Below are positions 22,461-32,639 of a stretch of 64,000 nucleotides of DNA, piece after piece. Source of the stretch: Ascarosepion bandense (lineage: Eukaryota; Mollusca; Cephalopoda; Sepiida; Sepiidae); the NCBI GenBank assembly GCA_037127315.1, contig JBBBDQ010000914.1:1136501-1200500 (forward strand), written 5' to 3'. Below the pieces are notes generated by a model that did no database searches, was not told the DNA's origin, and saw only the letters and a list, made by a program, of their open reading frames with translations. How positions within the stretch are numbered: position 1 is the stretch's first letter; every line of letters begins with the position of its first letter. The translations under genes and the position numbers were made by a program.

Positions 22461-22969
22461 TTCTTATTTACTACTGTTCATTTATTGCTTGTCATGTCAT
22501 ATTGAGAATAAGTTTTAACATATAAAATGAAGTCGACATATCCTTAAACATTGAATGAGTAATTAGAACAATCTAAACACGTATATATACGTGTTTAGAT
22601 GGCTTTATAAAGCAATATAATAATAAATGAAATGATATAAAATAAACGAAATAATAATTACATGCATATCGCAGAAACGAATAAACAGCTGACGAATGCC
22701 CTAATTCCAAACGATACAAACGTTGTGATAACAGCAACACAGTTCTAAAGTCTAACTAATATTTTTTGTTGTTTTGCTAAATGTTCACCCAATACAAGAC
22801 CAAGGAACCAAGTTAAAGTGCTATTGAATTCGGATCGTATATGGACATACAAAGAATATGTAAAGACTGATTATGAAGATATATAGGATAGGTAGCCGTT
22901 GGGACTTCATTTTAAAGGTTAATATTGTATTAATCAGCGGAAACATACTCTTGGCGCTTCGTAAATATC
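22461..22969. other. linker with palindrome
   Basis: Unrecognised AT-rich DNA apart from the perfect palindrome at 22571-22600. Confidence 0.5.
22571..22600. repeat. 30-bp perfect palindrome
   Basis: Two 15-base arms, ATCTAAACACGTATA and TATACGTGTTTAGAT, abut without a loop. No flanking repeat or ORF explains it. Confidence 0.95.
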
Positions 22970-23278
22970 AATCAATTAAGTGCCATATGTGATACATGAC
23001 TGAATGATCATGTCTTGAAAGAGACATGACTGACTGGGGAGAAGGTTTTCCCACAATATATGGCCATTTCCTTCTGTCGTATACTGGTTGCCAACAAATG
23101 CTATAGAACCCAATCTGTCCAACTATGTAAAACAGAGATGGTGTGGGGAGAAACGACGGGTTAATACCTTTCCTACGGGTATTTGCGCATAAGTGAATGT
23201 TATGAATTCAACTGGAATTCGAACTCGACCCTCCGATTTCTCGTTCAGTGCCAATACACAATGCACCACAAATAAGCT
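22970..23278 (-). mobile_element. tRNA-derived SINE, near full length
   Basis: The right end carries the tRNA-like head: on the minus strand an A-box-like region near the ACCACA end, and the B box GAGTTCGAATTCCAG around 23216-23232. The body contains AGAGACATGACTGACTGG and the left terminus CAATTAAGTGCCATATG. It matches the SINEs at 41.9, 46.5 and 62.0 kb end to end. Confidence 0.8.
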
Positions 23279-24297
23279 TACTTTAGTAAAACAATATATT
23301 AATGTGTGTTCTATACCTTTCTACTCTGCTTACATAGATAATTAAATTAGAATGAACAAATTTTATACGATGGTAATTACCTAAATAATTCTAAATCCGT
23401 TACGTATTAAATCTCCGGCATTAATCAAAGAATTTGAGGATTGAAGTGCAAAAAGATTGAAGCAATAGGCCTTCCCATTTTTAAACCTTCAAATGACTAT
23501 TGAAAAATAGTTATTTCGCCGGGACTTGATTAATTTATTTGCTCCATCAATGTAATGGGATATTTCTGATTTCCTTTCTAATGATCGATCGCATTGGATG
23601 ACAAACTTAGTCTTTTGATCTTGACGATAAAAAATGGTCGCCGTTATGACAATATTTGATCAACAAACAAGAAAACTCTGTATCGTCTGACGAGTAAACG
23701 ACATAGAAATGTGTGTGACAGCTAATCTGATCACTTCAGGAAAAATTATCAGTAGCTCTATTTATAAAAGCGGACATTCTCAAATGAAAAAAAAGATAAA
23801 GGAAATTTCAAGTAGAAAGCTATTTGAACCACTTAAGTAATCGATGGATAAGCAATTAACCTTGCATTATTTGTGATACATTGTTTTTATTCTTTTCTTG
23901 TTATACTATTTTTTATAGTGTTCTACCCTTTTATTTTGAGCTTTGTAGATTTAAACGAAACCATTGTTGCTTGACTTAACAGAGGATTTCCAAGTCGGCA
24001 TTTCTAAAGAGCTTACTTTTTAGACTCTAAAGAAATCCAAATCTGTTTTGCTACATTTCTATAGCTATATTGTGACTTCATAATCATTTCAGTAACATTC
24101 CTTTATTTGAAGACGTCATTGAGAAAAGGAAATATATTAGGTGAGATACACTTAAGATTTGACAGAACATTCCAAAAATAATTCATGGACAAATATTTAC
24201 CATCTTTCAATATGATTTTTCAAAAGTGTATATCTTTTAACCTCTTGTTTGACAAAAGTTCCTAAATATATCAATATAATCAGTAATCTCATTAACG
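23279..24297. other. no recognised feature
   Basis: AT-rich sequence without recognised repeat or coding similarity. Confidence 0.5.
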
Positions 24298-24695
24298 AAA
24301 TGGCGGATAGACAGGCAGCAAGAGAGATGCAACACAATGCTGAGAATGAAGATCGAACTCACTTTTAATGGTTTTAGCAAAACAAGCTAGCAAATATTTA
24401 CAATAAGTCTAGCTGGCAAAAATGATTTTCTAAGCATAGCTTAGATGAGACACAAGGCAAAGATTGTGAAGGACCCAGTGAGAATCGAACTCATTGCTTA
24501 GTTGCAATTGATTCTGCAAGACAAGTTTGCCAACCATTACACGACATCGAAGTACGAAAGTGATTTTTCAAGCCTAGCTTAGATGTGGCACAAAGCTGAC
24601 AGGATGGGGTACTCAGTAAAGATCAAACTTACTACTTTGTCATTATTGTTCGCGCAAGACAGGCTTACTAACCGTTACATCACGCCGACGTGTCC
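24298..24695 (-). repeat. tandem trimer of tRNA-like units
   Basis: Three diverged units of 132-138 bp. On the minus strand each reads like a tRNA: a B box such as GAGTTCGATTCTCAC (plus-strand GATCGAACTC at 24351, AATCGAACTC at 24483, GATCAAACTT at 24621), and upstream an A-box-like GTGTAATGGTTGGCAAAC. Between units lies CTAAGCTAGGCTTGAAAAATCA-like sequence (in plus, AGCCTAGCTTAGATG). It differs from the main SINE family. Likely an oligomeric tRNA-derived SINE or a tandemly amplified tRNA pseudogene. Confidence 0.65.
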
Positions 24696-24752
24696 AGACA
24701 GACAGAGTGAGAGAGAGAGAGAGAGAATGAGAACGAGAGAGAGAGAGAGAAA
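24696..24752 (+). repeat. (GA)n microsatellite
   Basis: Interrupted GA repeats following directly on the tRNA-like trimer. Confidence 0.9.
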
Positions 24753-25326
24753 AAGTTACATACAGTCTGCCTACAGTATTTTTATGCAAACTACGTAATT
24801 CAAATTTGCTTTGAAAAATATTTGTCATAATTATAAACAATTAGTTTAGACGTCAAAACAAAGTTGTCGTTAAATGTTTAAGTGATTTCAACTTGTTTTT
24901 CTTAAAGTTATTGAGTTTCTTATGAAGACTTCAGTCTAAAGTTATGCAAAATCAGAAGATCATTTCTATAATAAGATTATAAAATCATCTACAATTGATC
25001 AACACTCATAATGGAACAAACCGCAAATCCATATCATAAGACTTTGAGACATTTCCTTAACATAGTGAACATTTTTCTAATAAAAGCTAGCAATCCATTA
25101 ATTGTGTTAAATTGTTTATTCAGTAGGTCCATTTTCCAACAGGGCTTTTATAATTGCTTCTCATGGGTCTTCTTTGCTGTCTTACTGTTTACCACCTTCA
25201 TAATAATTTTACCACCAGTACTGACTGTAGTTTTTCGATCGCAATCAGATTGGTATTTAGTGGTGGCTATAACATTATTTTGTCACTTGAAAATATTTCA
25301 TACTAAAAAAATACAAGGAAAACCTT
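24753..25326. other. no recognised feature
   Basis: Contains a 105-codon plus-strand frame (25011-25328) with two hydrophobic stretches but no homology I recognise; it runs into the LINE 3' tail. I do not call it a gene. Confidence 0.45.
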
Positions 25327-26616
25327 AAATTTTTTTTAATCATTTCACTCCGAGCAAGGCATTCTACTGCCATTGTTGCGCAGGGGGTTATAGGGGAAAT
25401 TGATGAGAAAGAGTGGTTAGATATAAGAAATGTCAGATGGAGGGTGATAGACGGGTAAGGATACCGAGGATGAGGGTTGGGTAGATTGGAAGAGTGTGTA
25501 AGAGAATGGATGCAAGTTAGTGAGTTAAGACGTGTCTATTGACCTTACATTTAAACTACTGGAGATTGTAGCTGTCGGGGAAGCAAGTATGTGGAAGAGA
25601 ATTCCACTGGCGGGAAGTGCGAGAAAAGAAAGTGTTGAAGTAGAAATTGCGGTTATATCTTAACTGTTTCAATGTAAAAGCATGTGACCTAGTTTCTCAT
25701 CTAGTATCTCGTGCAAATTCGTACCTAGAGGTCACAAGTGATCTAAGTTTATCGGAGAAGACGCCGTGAAAGTATTTAAAGAAGAGGCACAGGAAAGCCA
25801 CGCTATGCCGGTGAGAGAGTGTCTGCCAAGTCGGCATCGATCACATTACAGATTATCCGTTGTATTTTGTCAAGAACCCCGAGGAGAATAGCAGGGGCAC
25901 CCGACCAGATGTGGCAGCAGTATTCAATACACGGGCGGATGGTAGATGTATATATGTGCAAGATGGATTCAGACGGGAAAAACTTCCGGGTCCTGCACTG
26001 AGAACCGACTTTCATAGCAGCGGATTTAGCAATAGATTCGATATAGTCATTCCACTTAATGTTCGCTGAGAGTGTGAGGCCAAAGAGGTGTAGTGTTTTA
26101 CTCTCTGGGAGGCAAGCCTGTTCCATGCTAATGGAGTGGGGTAGCAGCGATTTTCTATGATGGTTGATTGAGAGCAGCTTCGTTTTGAAAGCATCAAAAT
26201 TTACGAGCCATTTCTTACCCCAGTCCATTACGGAGTGGACGTTCTTCTCAAGCTCGGCAGCGTGGTTCGCTTTGTCGCCTACACCAGATGTTTGATCGAG
26301 GCGAAAGTAAACAGTGGTTTCATCGGCGTACATGCCTACTTGGGATCTTATGGCGTCGGGGAGATCATTAATGTAGACCAGAAAGAGCGTAGGGCCAAGG
26401 ATAGAGCCCGTTCGTATGGTAGATTTGGCAGGCATGTCCGTTTAATACCACCTTCAATGTGCGGTTAAAGAGGAATGACTGGATTAGGTCAAACAAATGT
26501 CCAGTTATACCATAGCTCCGCAGTTTGCGTAAAATCCAGCATGCCAGTCTTTGTCGGACGCTTTGGAGATATCCAAGGCAACTGTTCGGGCTTCGCCATT
26601 CTTGTCGAGAGTCTGG

Positions 26617-27911
26617 TATACAGGGTGTAAACGATAAATTGGCAGTAATTTCAATCCGCAATTTAGGTTTTTTAAAGCGGCATTATCGATCTGAAATGTT
26701 AGTTGCTGTACTCTTTAGAGTCTGAAGTCCAGATTAGCTACCTAAAAATACTAACAAAATGAGTGTCAGTGTAGAATTTAACCATAGAATGGTTATTGCT
26801 GAATTGTTCCGCGCCGGGCATAAGACGTCTGACATTATCAGAGACACTGGCTATGCTCCAAGGACTGTTTATCGTGTTGTAACAAACTTAAGGGAAGGTA
26901 AAGACATGCAAAGGAAGGCTCACATTCCGAGAAGTGATAAAATCCACACCAGAAGGTTTTTCAGTGGCTTGAAACGATCCATTACAGCAAATCCAGCACA
27001 GTCAATGGTTGACCTGGCGAAAAAGCGGAATGTGACCAAAATGACCATTTCTAATACAGTACGGAAAGATATTGGGATGAAGTCATACTGCAGATGACGT
27101 CGTAACATTCTTAAAACGAAATCTAAGACCATTCGTAAAGAGAGAAGCCCCTTGCTACTCAATCACCTGAAACACCATGGTGGAACCGTTCGCATTTTTG
27201 TGGACGAGAAAATTTTGTGGTAGACGAAGTCACCAACCGCAGAAACTCGAGAGTTATCGCCATTGATCCTTCTTGTGTTCCTCCAGTCATGCAGAGTAAA
27301 CACCCTGCCTCTGTCATGGTGTTTGGAGCTATTGCCAGCGATGGCAATAGTCATGCCCCGTCACTTCATTGAAGTGGGCCTAAAGATCAATACGGTGGAA
27401 TATCTGAAGATTCTGGAGGAAGTTCTCTTACCCTGGATTAAGAAGAACTATGATCCCAACAAAGTGATATTCCTCCAGGACTCTGCACCTGCTCATGGAT
27501 CAAAAACAGTGCAGACCTTCTTGAAGAGAGAGTTGCCGTTTTTTGTGCCCTCAAATATCTGGCCCTCTAGTTCGCCAGATTTGAACCCCTGCGAGTATTG
27601 GTTATGGGACGATGTTGAGAAAGTCTCTAATGCTCGCCCCCATAACAGTGTGGCCTCACTGAAGACCTCCGTAAGGCAAGCATTCCGCGATATCAAGAAA
27701 GAGTCAGCTGTCAAGGCCTGTCGTGCTTTTAGGGCTCGCATTCAGCAAGTTTTGGACGCAGAAGTTGGACGCATAGAATAAAATGTTTGTATTTAATAAA
27801 ACAGTTAAATAAACATACACAAATCTTAAATGTCTTTAAATGTCCCTTCTTTATCAAGGTTTAAAGTCTGAGATCTCAAACTGCCAATTTATCATTTACA
27901 ACCTGTATATA
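26617..27911 (+). mobile_element. Tc1/mariner-type DNA transposon
   Basis: Imperfect terminal inverted repeats of about 30 bp: the left end reads TACAGGGTGTAAACGATAAA and the right end, reversed, TACAGGTTGTAAATGATAAA, both then continuing TTGGCAGT. The element interrupts a LINE-A codon stretch at GAGTACCAG, and TA is duplicated on both sides (26617-26618 and 27910-27911). It is about 1.29 kb, a normal size for the superfamily, with transposase sense opposite to the host LINE. Confidence 0.9.
26759..27781 (+). pseudogene. Tc1/mariner transposase with D-37-E spacing, broken
   Basis: Starts at ATG 26759. The N-terminal helix-turn-helix domain runs FNHRMVIAELFRAGHKTSDI and RTVYRVVTNL, with a second DNA-binding part around MTISNTVRKDIGM. 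Catalytic residues: D in FVDEK (27203), D in FLQDSAPAH (27479) and E in PDLNPCEYW (27593); 37 residues lie between the second and third. In-frame TGA at 27095 and TAG at 27221, plus two frame changes between about 27210 and 27360, break it. The C-terminal third, 27350-27781, is open to TAA. It cuts and pastes the element via its inverted repeats when intact. Confidence 0.88.
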
Positions 27912-29063
27912 CTCGGCGATGGTCATTAGCATATCAGCAGTAGACCTGGTGAGGCGGAAACCATACTGTCTGTCCGAGATGAGCCTGTGGGCCGTGAGAT
28001 GCTGAACCACCTAGGCGTTGATAATGTCTTCGAACACTTTACCAAAGATCAGCATGAGACTGAAAGGGCGGTAATTTGCGGAGACCGAGGGTTCTCCAGT
28101 GTTCTTAAATATAGTAACTACAAAGGAAGACTTCCAACAGGCAGGAAAGCAGGAAGCAGATAGGCAGAATTTGTAGAGCTTAGAGAGAACAGAGGAGAGT
28201 TTAGGGGCACATTTCATCAAGACTATGATTGGGATTCCGTCTCCTCCGCTCGCTTTGTGAGGGTCAAATTTTGAGATTATGTTAGAGACCGGCGAGGTGT
28301 AATGTGGATGTCATTTAGTTGAGCCTCAGTTCTAGGTAGAAAGCTGGTTATAGGGACTGCAGACGAATCCAATCTCGAATTGGTCGAGAATGTGTGAGCA
28401 AAGCATTCAGCCTTGTCCACTGCTGAGGTGAGGACCTCACATTCATTGATTAGGCTTGAGATAATGAGGTCTTACTCTTGTTAAGCACGCTTTTACAGAG
28501 TCGCCAGTAGCCTTTGGCGCCGAACTTACAGGATGCCATGCGTTGCTTCATTCTGTCAGCAAACAACATCTTAGCTTCGTTAAGATTCTTTTTTACTTAT
28601 TTCCAGGTGAGGCGAAAAAGCGCCTGTTTTGGTCCGACGGGTGGCTTCGATAGGGCCGGAAGAAATGATTCCGGTGGGCAATGGCGGCCGAGCAAGAATG
28701 GGATTTTAGCTGAAATTTCCTGGCACGGATGAAAGCACGGGAAGACTAAAAACATTGTTCCAAGGGACGTCACACAGAAAGTCTTGGAACGAATCCCAGT
28801 CTGCTCTTTGGTAGCAGTAGGATATTCTGCTGGTTTGGCTTTCTTGGGTAGAGTGGGAGTGGAATGAGATGTTGACGGAAACAACGGCGTGGTCAGAGTT
28901 TCCGAGAGGGCAGAGCTGCCTGGTAGTGCAAGAGTCTGGTATGGAAGTGAAGCAGAGGTCTAGTAGTGAGTTCCTTCCGTTAGGTTATTGGAGAAACGGT
29001 TGGGGAAGTCTACCACTTGCGTAAGATATTGGTTGATCCATGAGGAACATCGTTGTTCTAAAT

Positions 29064-29211
29064 AAAAAAAAAAAACATACGTATCTTTGAGACTGCGAGA
29101 CTTGGACTCCCACAATTCACAAAATGTTTTGTCTATTAAATCACAATAGTCATCACGATTCAGTTTAACTCTTTCATCGAATTTCAATATCCAGTATTCT
29201 AAAGTTATACA
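29064..29211. other. spacer between LINE-A and mariner repeat B
   Basis: Short unrecognised stretch after an A-run at about 29063-29075. Confidence 0.5.
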
Positions 29212-29332
29212 ATTTAATTCTCTTGAACATTTAGTGAACATAAGTTCAAACATCTTAAACGGTCATTTCGTTATATGCATTTGATGACTGCGTAACGAAT
29301 AAAACACTGAATTCTGCCACCGACGAAGGATG

Positions 29333-29375
<43 letters not shown>

Positions 29376-30184
29376 CGGATAGTATAAAAAAGAGAACTAC
29401 GATACATATCATTATAGTATTTAATCTCTTTCGAACTTTTCCTCTTCTGAAGTAATGCACTTTTATCCAGCGTCGCTTCCATTGATGCATTCCTGCACCT
29501 CCGTTTTTGCTGACAGCGCTCAGCTCCTTCGTCGCATCCACTTGAATTTCCTAAATGTCTTGATTTTTTTTCCTTTCAATTCGGATTTGATATTTTGAAG
29601 AGGGAAAAGTCGCAGGGGGTGAAATTTAGGGAAATGGTGGTTGTCTGACCTGAAGAATGTGGGGCTTTGCCCAAAACTGTGGCACGAGACATGGTCGCTG
29701 ATGGAATCTCTGTGGTGGATGAAATTTATCACGCTCTTCATATTTTCTTTCTAAGCAATGCTATGAAAAACGTAATCGAGGGAAATAATTTTAACAGAGT
29801 GTATATGCAACGGAGTTCAAGACCAGTTTGTGTCAATCATATTATATGATTAAGATGAAATTCAGTAAGTTTACATGAACTTACTAAATCCTGCACTGCA
29901 ATAAGCTCAATATTGAAGTTAATAAATTAGTTTTAAAATTTCTGACGGGATTTAAAAGGTTGGTTAGTTTCTCTTAAAATAAAATACTTAGCGTGTTAAC
30001 TAGTTAAATAAGACATTGGTAAGTGCACGCTATTATATTAGTGTTATAAACCTGAATGAATATGGTAAAACGAATTAAGTAACCTCGAGTGAACATTGTT
30101 TTAATTTAAGAAATATAAACCCCATATAAGTGGAATGATTTTTTAACATATGTGAAATCTCTGTCTGAGTTTCTGGTCGACACT
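29212..30184 (-). mobile_element. mariner-derived repeat, copy B
   Basis: The uninterrupted counterpart of copy A. It runs from CTCTTGAACATTTAGTGAAC through CGTTATATGC, a (TA)n tract (29334-29374), and about 800 bp ending near GAAATCTCTGTCTGAGTTTCTGG. On the minus strand near 29400-29640 frames read TPCDFSLFKI, a Lys-rich stretch, ELSA, ECINGS-like sequence and a Trp/Lys-rich end, in the order of a mariner transposase C-terminus. Frameshifts are evident. Termini are undefined. Confidence 0.6.
29334..29374. repeat. (TA)n microsatellite
   Basis: About 20 TA units inside mariner repeat B, at the point where copy A carries PLE2. Confidence 0.97.
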
Positions 30185-30933
30185 CCCAGCCAACATTATC
30201 ACAATTCTGCCTCTTCGCCTCCCTTTTTTAACCACATGCGCATCTATATCGGAAAAAAAAACAATCCTTTTACCCATTCATCAAATTCATCGAGTATCAC
30301 TCGAGTTTCGTCCGTGAAAATCACTTCAGAAGATCAATTTTCAGGTATTTCTTAATTTAGTTTTTTATTTTAAAATACTTCTTTCAGTTAGTCGAGTCTA
30401 CCTAGGAGATCTTTAAAACGTTCTACTTTGCACAGGAATCTACACTTTTGTCATTTTTGACTTACTCAAGCCTCTTCAAACAATGAGCACAGAGCAAAAG
30501 TGGCTTCACTATAACTTGCTTTAGTTTATGCTTCCCTTTAGAAGACAAGACCTTAACGCCTTTTCCCTTTTCAACAGCTCTGTTTATTGTTCGAAGTTCT
30601 TTTGAGATCCCAATATGGAAGTTCTATAACTCGATAATTTTGTTATTTTTCTTTTTTCAACATTTGTTAGACCTTTTCCACTACACGTTTTAATATGGAA
30701 AAATAAAAAAATAGATTTTATTATATTTCAGAGATCTTAACAAATTTAATCAACATAATAACTTCAGACTGTATTTTTTTTATAAATATATCAAATATCT
30801 TTAAGAAAATATGTTGAAACTATATTTAAAAATTGATTTATCTTTTGTATAAACAAATTTCTTTAAAATTTGAAAAAAGTTTTCTTGGCGCTTATATGGT
30901 GATTTGTTAAGCTTAGATTATATGTGACATATA
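30185..30933. other. no recognised feature
   Basis: AT-rich DNA without recognised coding or repeats. Confidence 0.5.
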
Positions 30934-31473
30934 TGTGATGTAGCGTGACAAGCTGTCCTCCTCGGACTACGTTCAATTGCAGCCAAGACTCGACCCCAAA
31001 CTTTGGACCCTGCGTCGATCTTGTCAGACGCTGACGATATTCCAGTCTGCACCGATCATGCCAGACACTGACGACGCTCCTGCTGACCGCTTGCGCCTTT
31101 TATGCTTTCAAGGATTACTTTTCCAACCTCAGTCGTACGTGCGACATTTTTGCTGGCCGATGACGTTCTAGCTAGTGTCGATCCTGCTAGACTCTGAGGA
31201 CTTTCCAGCTAGTGCCTTTCATATCAGAGTCTGACAACGTTCCTGCAGACTCGACCTCAATGTTCCAGCCTGAGCTGATCCTGCCAACCCCTGCCGATGT
31301 TCCAGCCTTTGTTTTTGATTTTTTCCTACTTCTTGCTAGTTGATTTTATCATAATAAAATTGACATTGAAACGCAACATCTTCGCCTCTGTCTCCTGATT
31401 GTCTTTGCTTTTTTCGCACATGCAAATGTTTGACGGGGTTCGACAACTATTCCTTACCTCGGCCCTTGCAACA
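30934..31473 (+). mobile_element. possible solo LTR
   Basis: A GC-richer island bounded by TGTGATGTAGCGTGACAAGC and ending CCTTGCAACA, so it starts TG and ends CA. It contains AATAAA at 31353-31358 about 120 bp before the right end, as in an LTR R/U5 region, and the GATGTAGCGTGACA start recalls Gypsy-type LTRs. No gag/pol coding or second LTR flanks it, and I see no clear target-site duplication. A non-LTR origin is possible. Confidence 0.4.
30990..31312 (+). repeat. diverged minisatellite, ~38-45 bp units
   Basis: Repeated units built on GATC(C/T)TGCCAGAC-CTGA(C)GA and GTTCCAGCCTG, at about 31013, 31055, 31179, 31217 and 31278, with one degenerate unit between. They lie inside the putative LTR. 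The 64-codon frame here has no known motif. Confidence 0.6.
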
Positions 31474-32054
31474 AATTTATAACCGAGTCTATGAACAACT
31501 CACAAGATAGTGACATTTTACTAGAGGTTCTACAACCAAATTCATGATTTGGTGATAGTGAATTAAAAAAATATTTACCACAAAAATAAAGAGAATAAAT
31601 GCACATTTATTTGATTATTATTTATTTGATTATTATTCATCGTTCATAAATGTTAGTAAGTAATAGACAGTATATTAGTTATTCTATTTACGTTTATTTA
31701 GTCGAGAAATATTCACTAATTAGTTGGTGGAAATAAGTGATGGAAGTTAATGAAACAGCATCCATGGTTAAAAGGATTGATGATTTTGTTTTTTATTTTT
31801 TGTGATGGTAAATTTTTGCGCGTGTTAAAAATATTGAATTCAAGCCAAAACAGGACAACTCTCTCATAGTACCATTTACTCTCGTAATTGCAAAATCCAT
31901 GAGAAAGAAATTAAGTGCGACACCAACCAGCAAAATTACCCAATAAGCTCAACTAATTGATTTCTAAAAAATATCTGCGTAAATCGTGATTATTTACTAT
32001 TTATATTTTTTACGTAAATTCCCCTTTCACTATCTTTAAATATGTAGTTTTTTA

Positions 32055-32055
<1 letters not shown>
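31474..32055. other. no recognised feature
   Basis: AT-rich, with a short TTTATTTGATTATTATT duplication at about 31608-31640. Confidence 0.5.

Positions 32056-32128
<73 letters not shown>
32056..32128. repeat. (CA)n-(TA)n compound microsatellite
   Basis: About 14 CA units pass directly into about 20 TA units. Confidence 0.97.
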
Positions 32129-32224
32129 CAAGTAGAATTCCTGGTACTTGGTAAGGTAAATTAGATAGGAGATTGATTAAATATAAAGAGAACTCAATGT
32201 TTAAATTTAATAGAGTATTATAAT

Positions 32225-32285
32225 AAAGAACATAAGTTGGATGTTTTTATAAACCCATTGGTAGTTGGATGCTTTTATAAACCCA
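32225..32285 (+). repeat. short tandem duplication
   Basis: A ~28-bp unit containing GTTGGATG and TTTTATAAACCCATT occurs twice, just before the (TA)n tract. Confidence 0.85.
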
Positions 32286-32286
32286 T

Positions 32287-32378
<92 letters not shown>

Positions 32379-32427
32379 ACAAAGATGAAGATAGAAAGAG
32401 TACCAGGAGATAAATATATATGATGTT

Positions 32428-32458
<31 letters not shown>
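32286..32458. repeat. (TA)n, (GA)n and (TA)n tracts
   Basis: (TA)n at 32286-32339 runs into (GA)n to about 32375; after about 55 bp another (TA)n lies at 32431-32458. Confidence 0.97.
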
Positions 32459-32461
<3 letters not shown>

Positions 32462-32639
32462 CAAGGAATAAGAAGAATTTTGATGACAATATAAACACAA
32501 AAAATAAAATAAACAACAGGTTTCTTCCTAGATTTCTTCAAATTTAATTTCTAGGAAATTTAATCTGAGAAATGAAAATAGAATTTTAATGAGGGTGGAA
32601 AATATGCAAAAGAACTAGAGTTCAACTCCATTCAAACCC

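Larger units (their letters stand above)
25327..29063 (-). mobile_element. LINE-A copy interrupted by Tc1/mariner
   Basis: The largest LINE-A copy, read from 29063 down to 25327. Order: the end of an AP endonuclease domain, reverse transcriptase, C-terminal region, 3' UTR and a terminal A-run (seen as T-run at 25328-25338). About 2.44 kb of LINE sequence remains once the nested element at 26617-27911 is set aside. The 5' end is truncated at an A-run near 29063. Confidence 0.85.
25560..29063 (-). pseudogene. LINE-A endonuclease/reverse transcriptase, broken
   Basis: In minus-strand order: the end of an AP endonuclease (DLCFTSIPDS, then GNSDHAVVSV near 28.9 kb); a linker; reverse-transcriptase fingers with VSANYRPFSLM and FGKVFEDIIN at 28011-28100; and AEYQTLDKNG, split by the transposon. 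The palm follows: TGSILGPTLFLVYINDLPD and VGMYADETTVYF near 26.3 kb. Then come LHLFGLTLSANIKWNDYI, RPCIEYCCHIWSG and, after a frameshift near 25803, FLCLFFKYFHGV and SRTSRQWNSLP. The catalytic YADD is YADE. Frameshifts, stops and the insertion make it inactive. Confidence 0.85.

Noticed and set aside
25011..25328. 105-codon frame with two hydrophobic stretches
   Set aside because: No family resemblance, ends inside a LINE 3' tail, and AT-rich DNA gives hydrophobic frames by chance.
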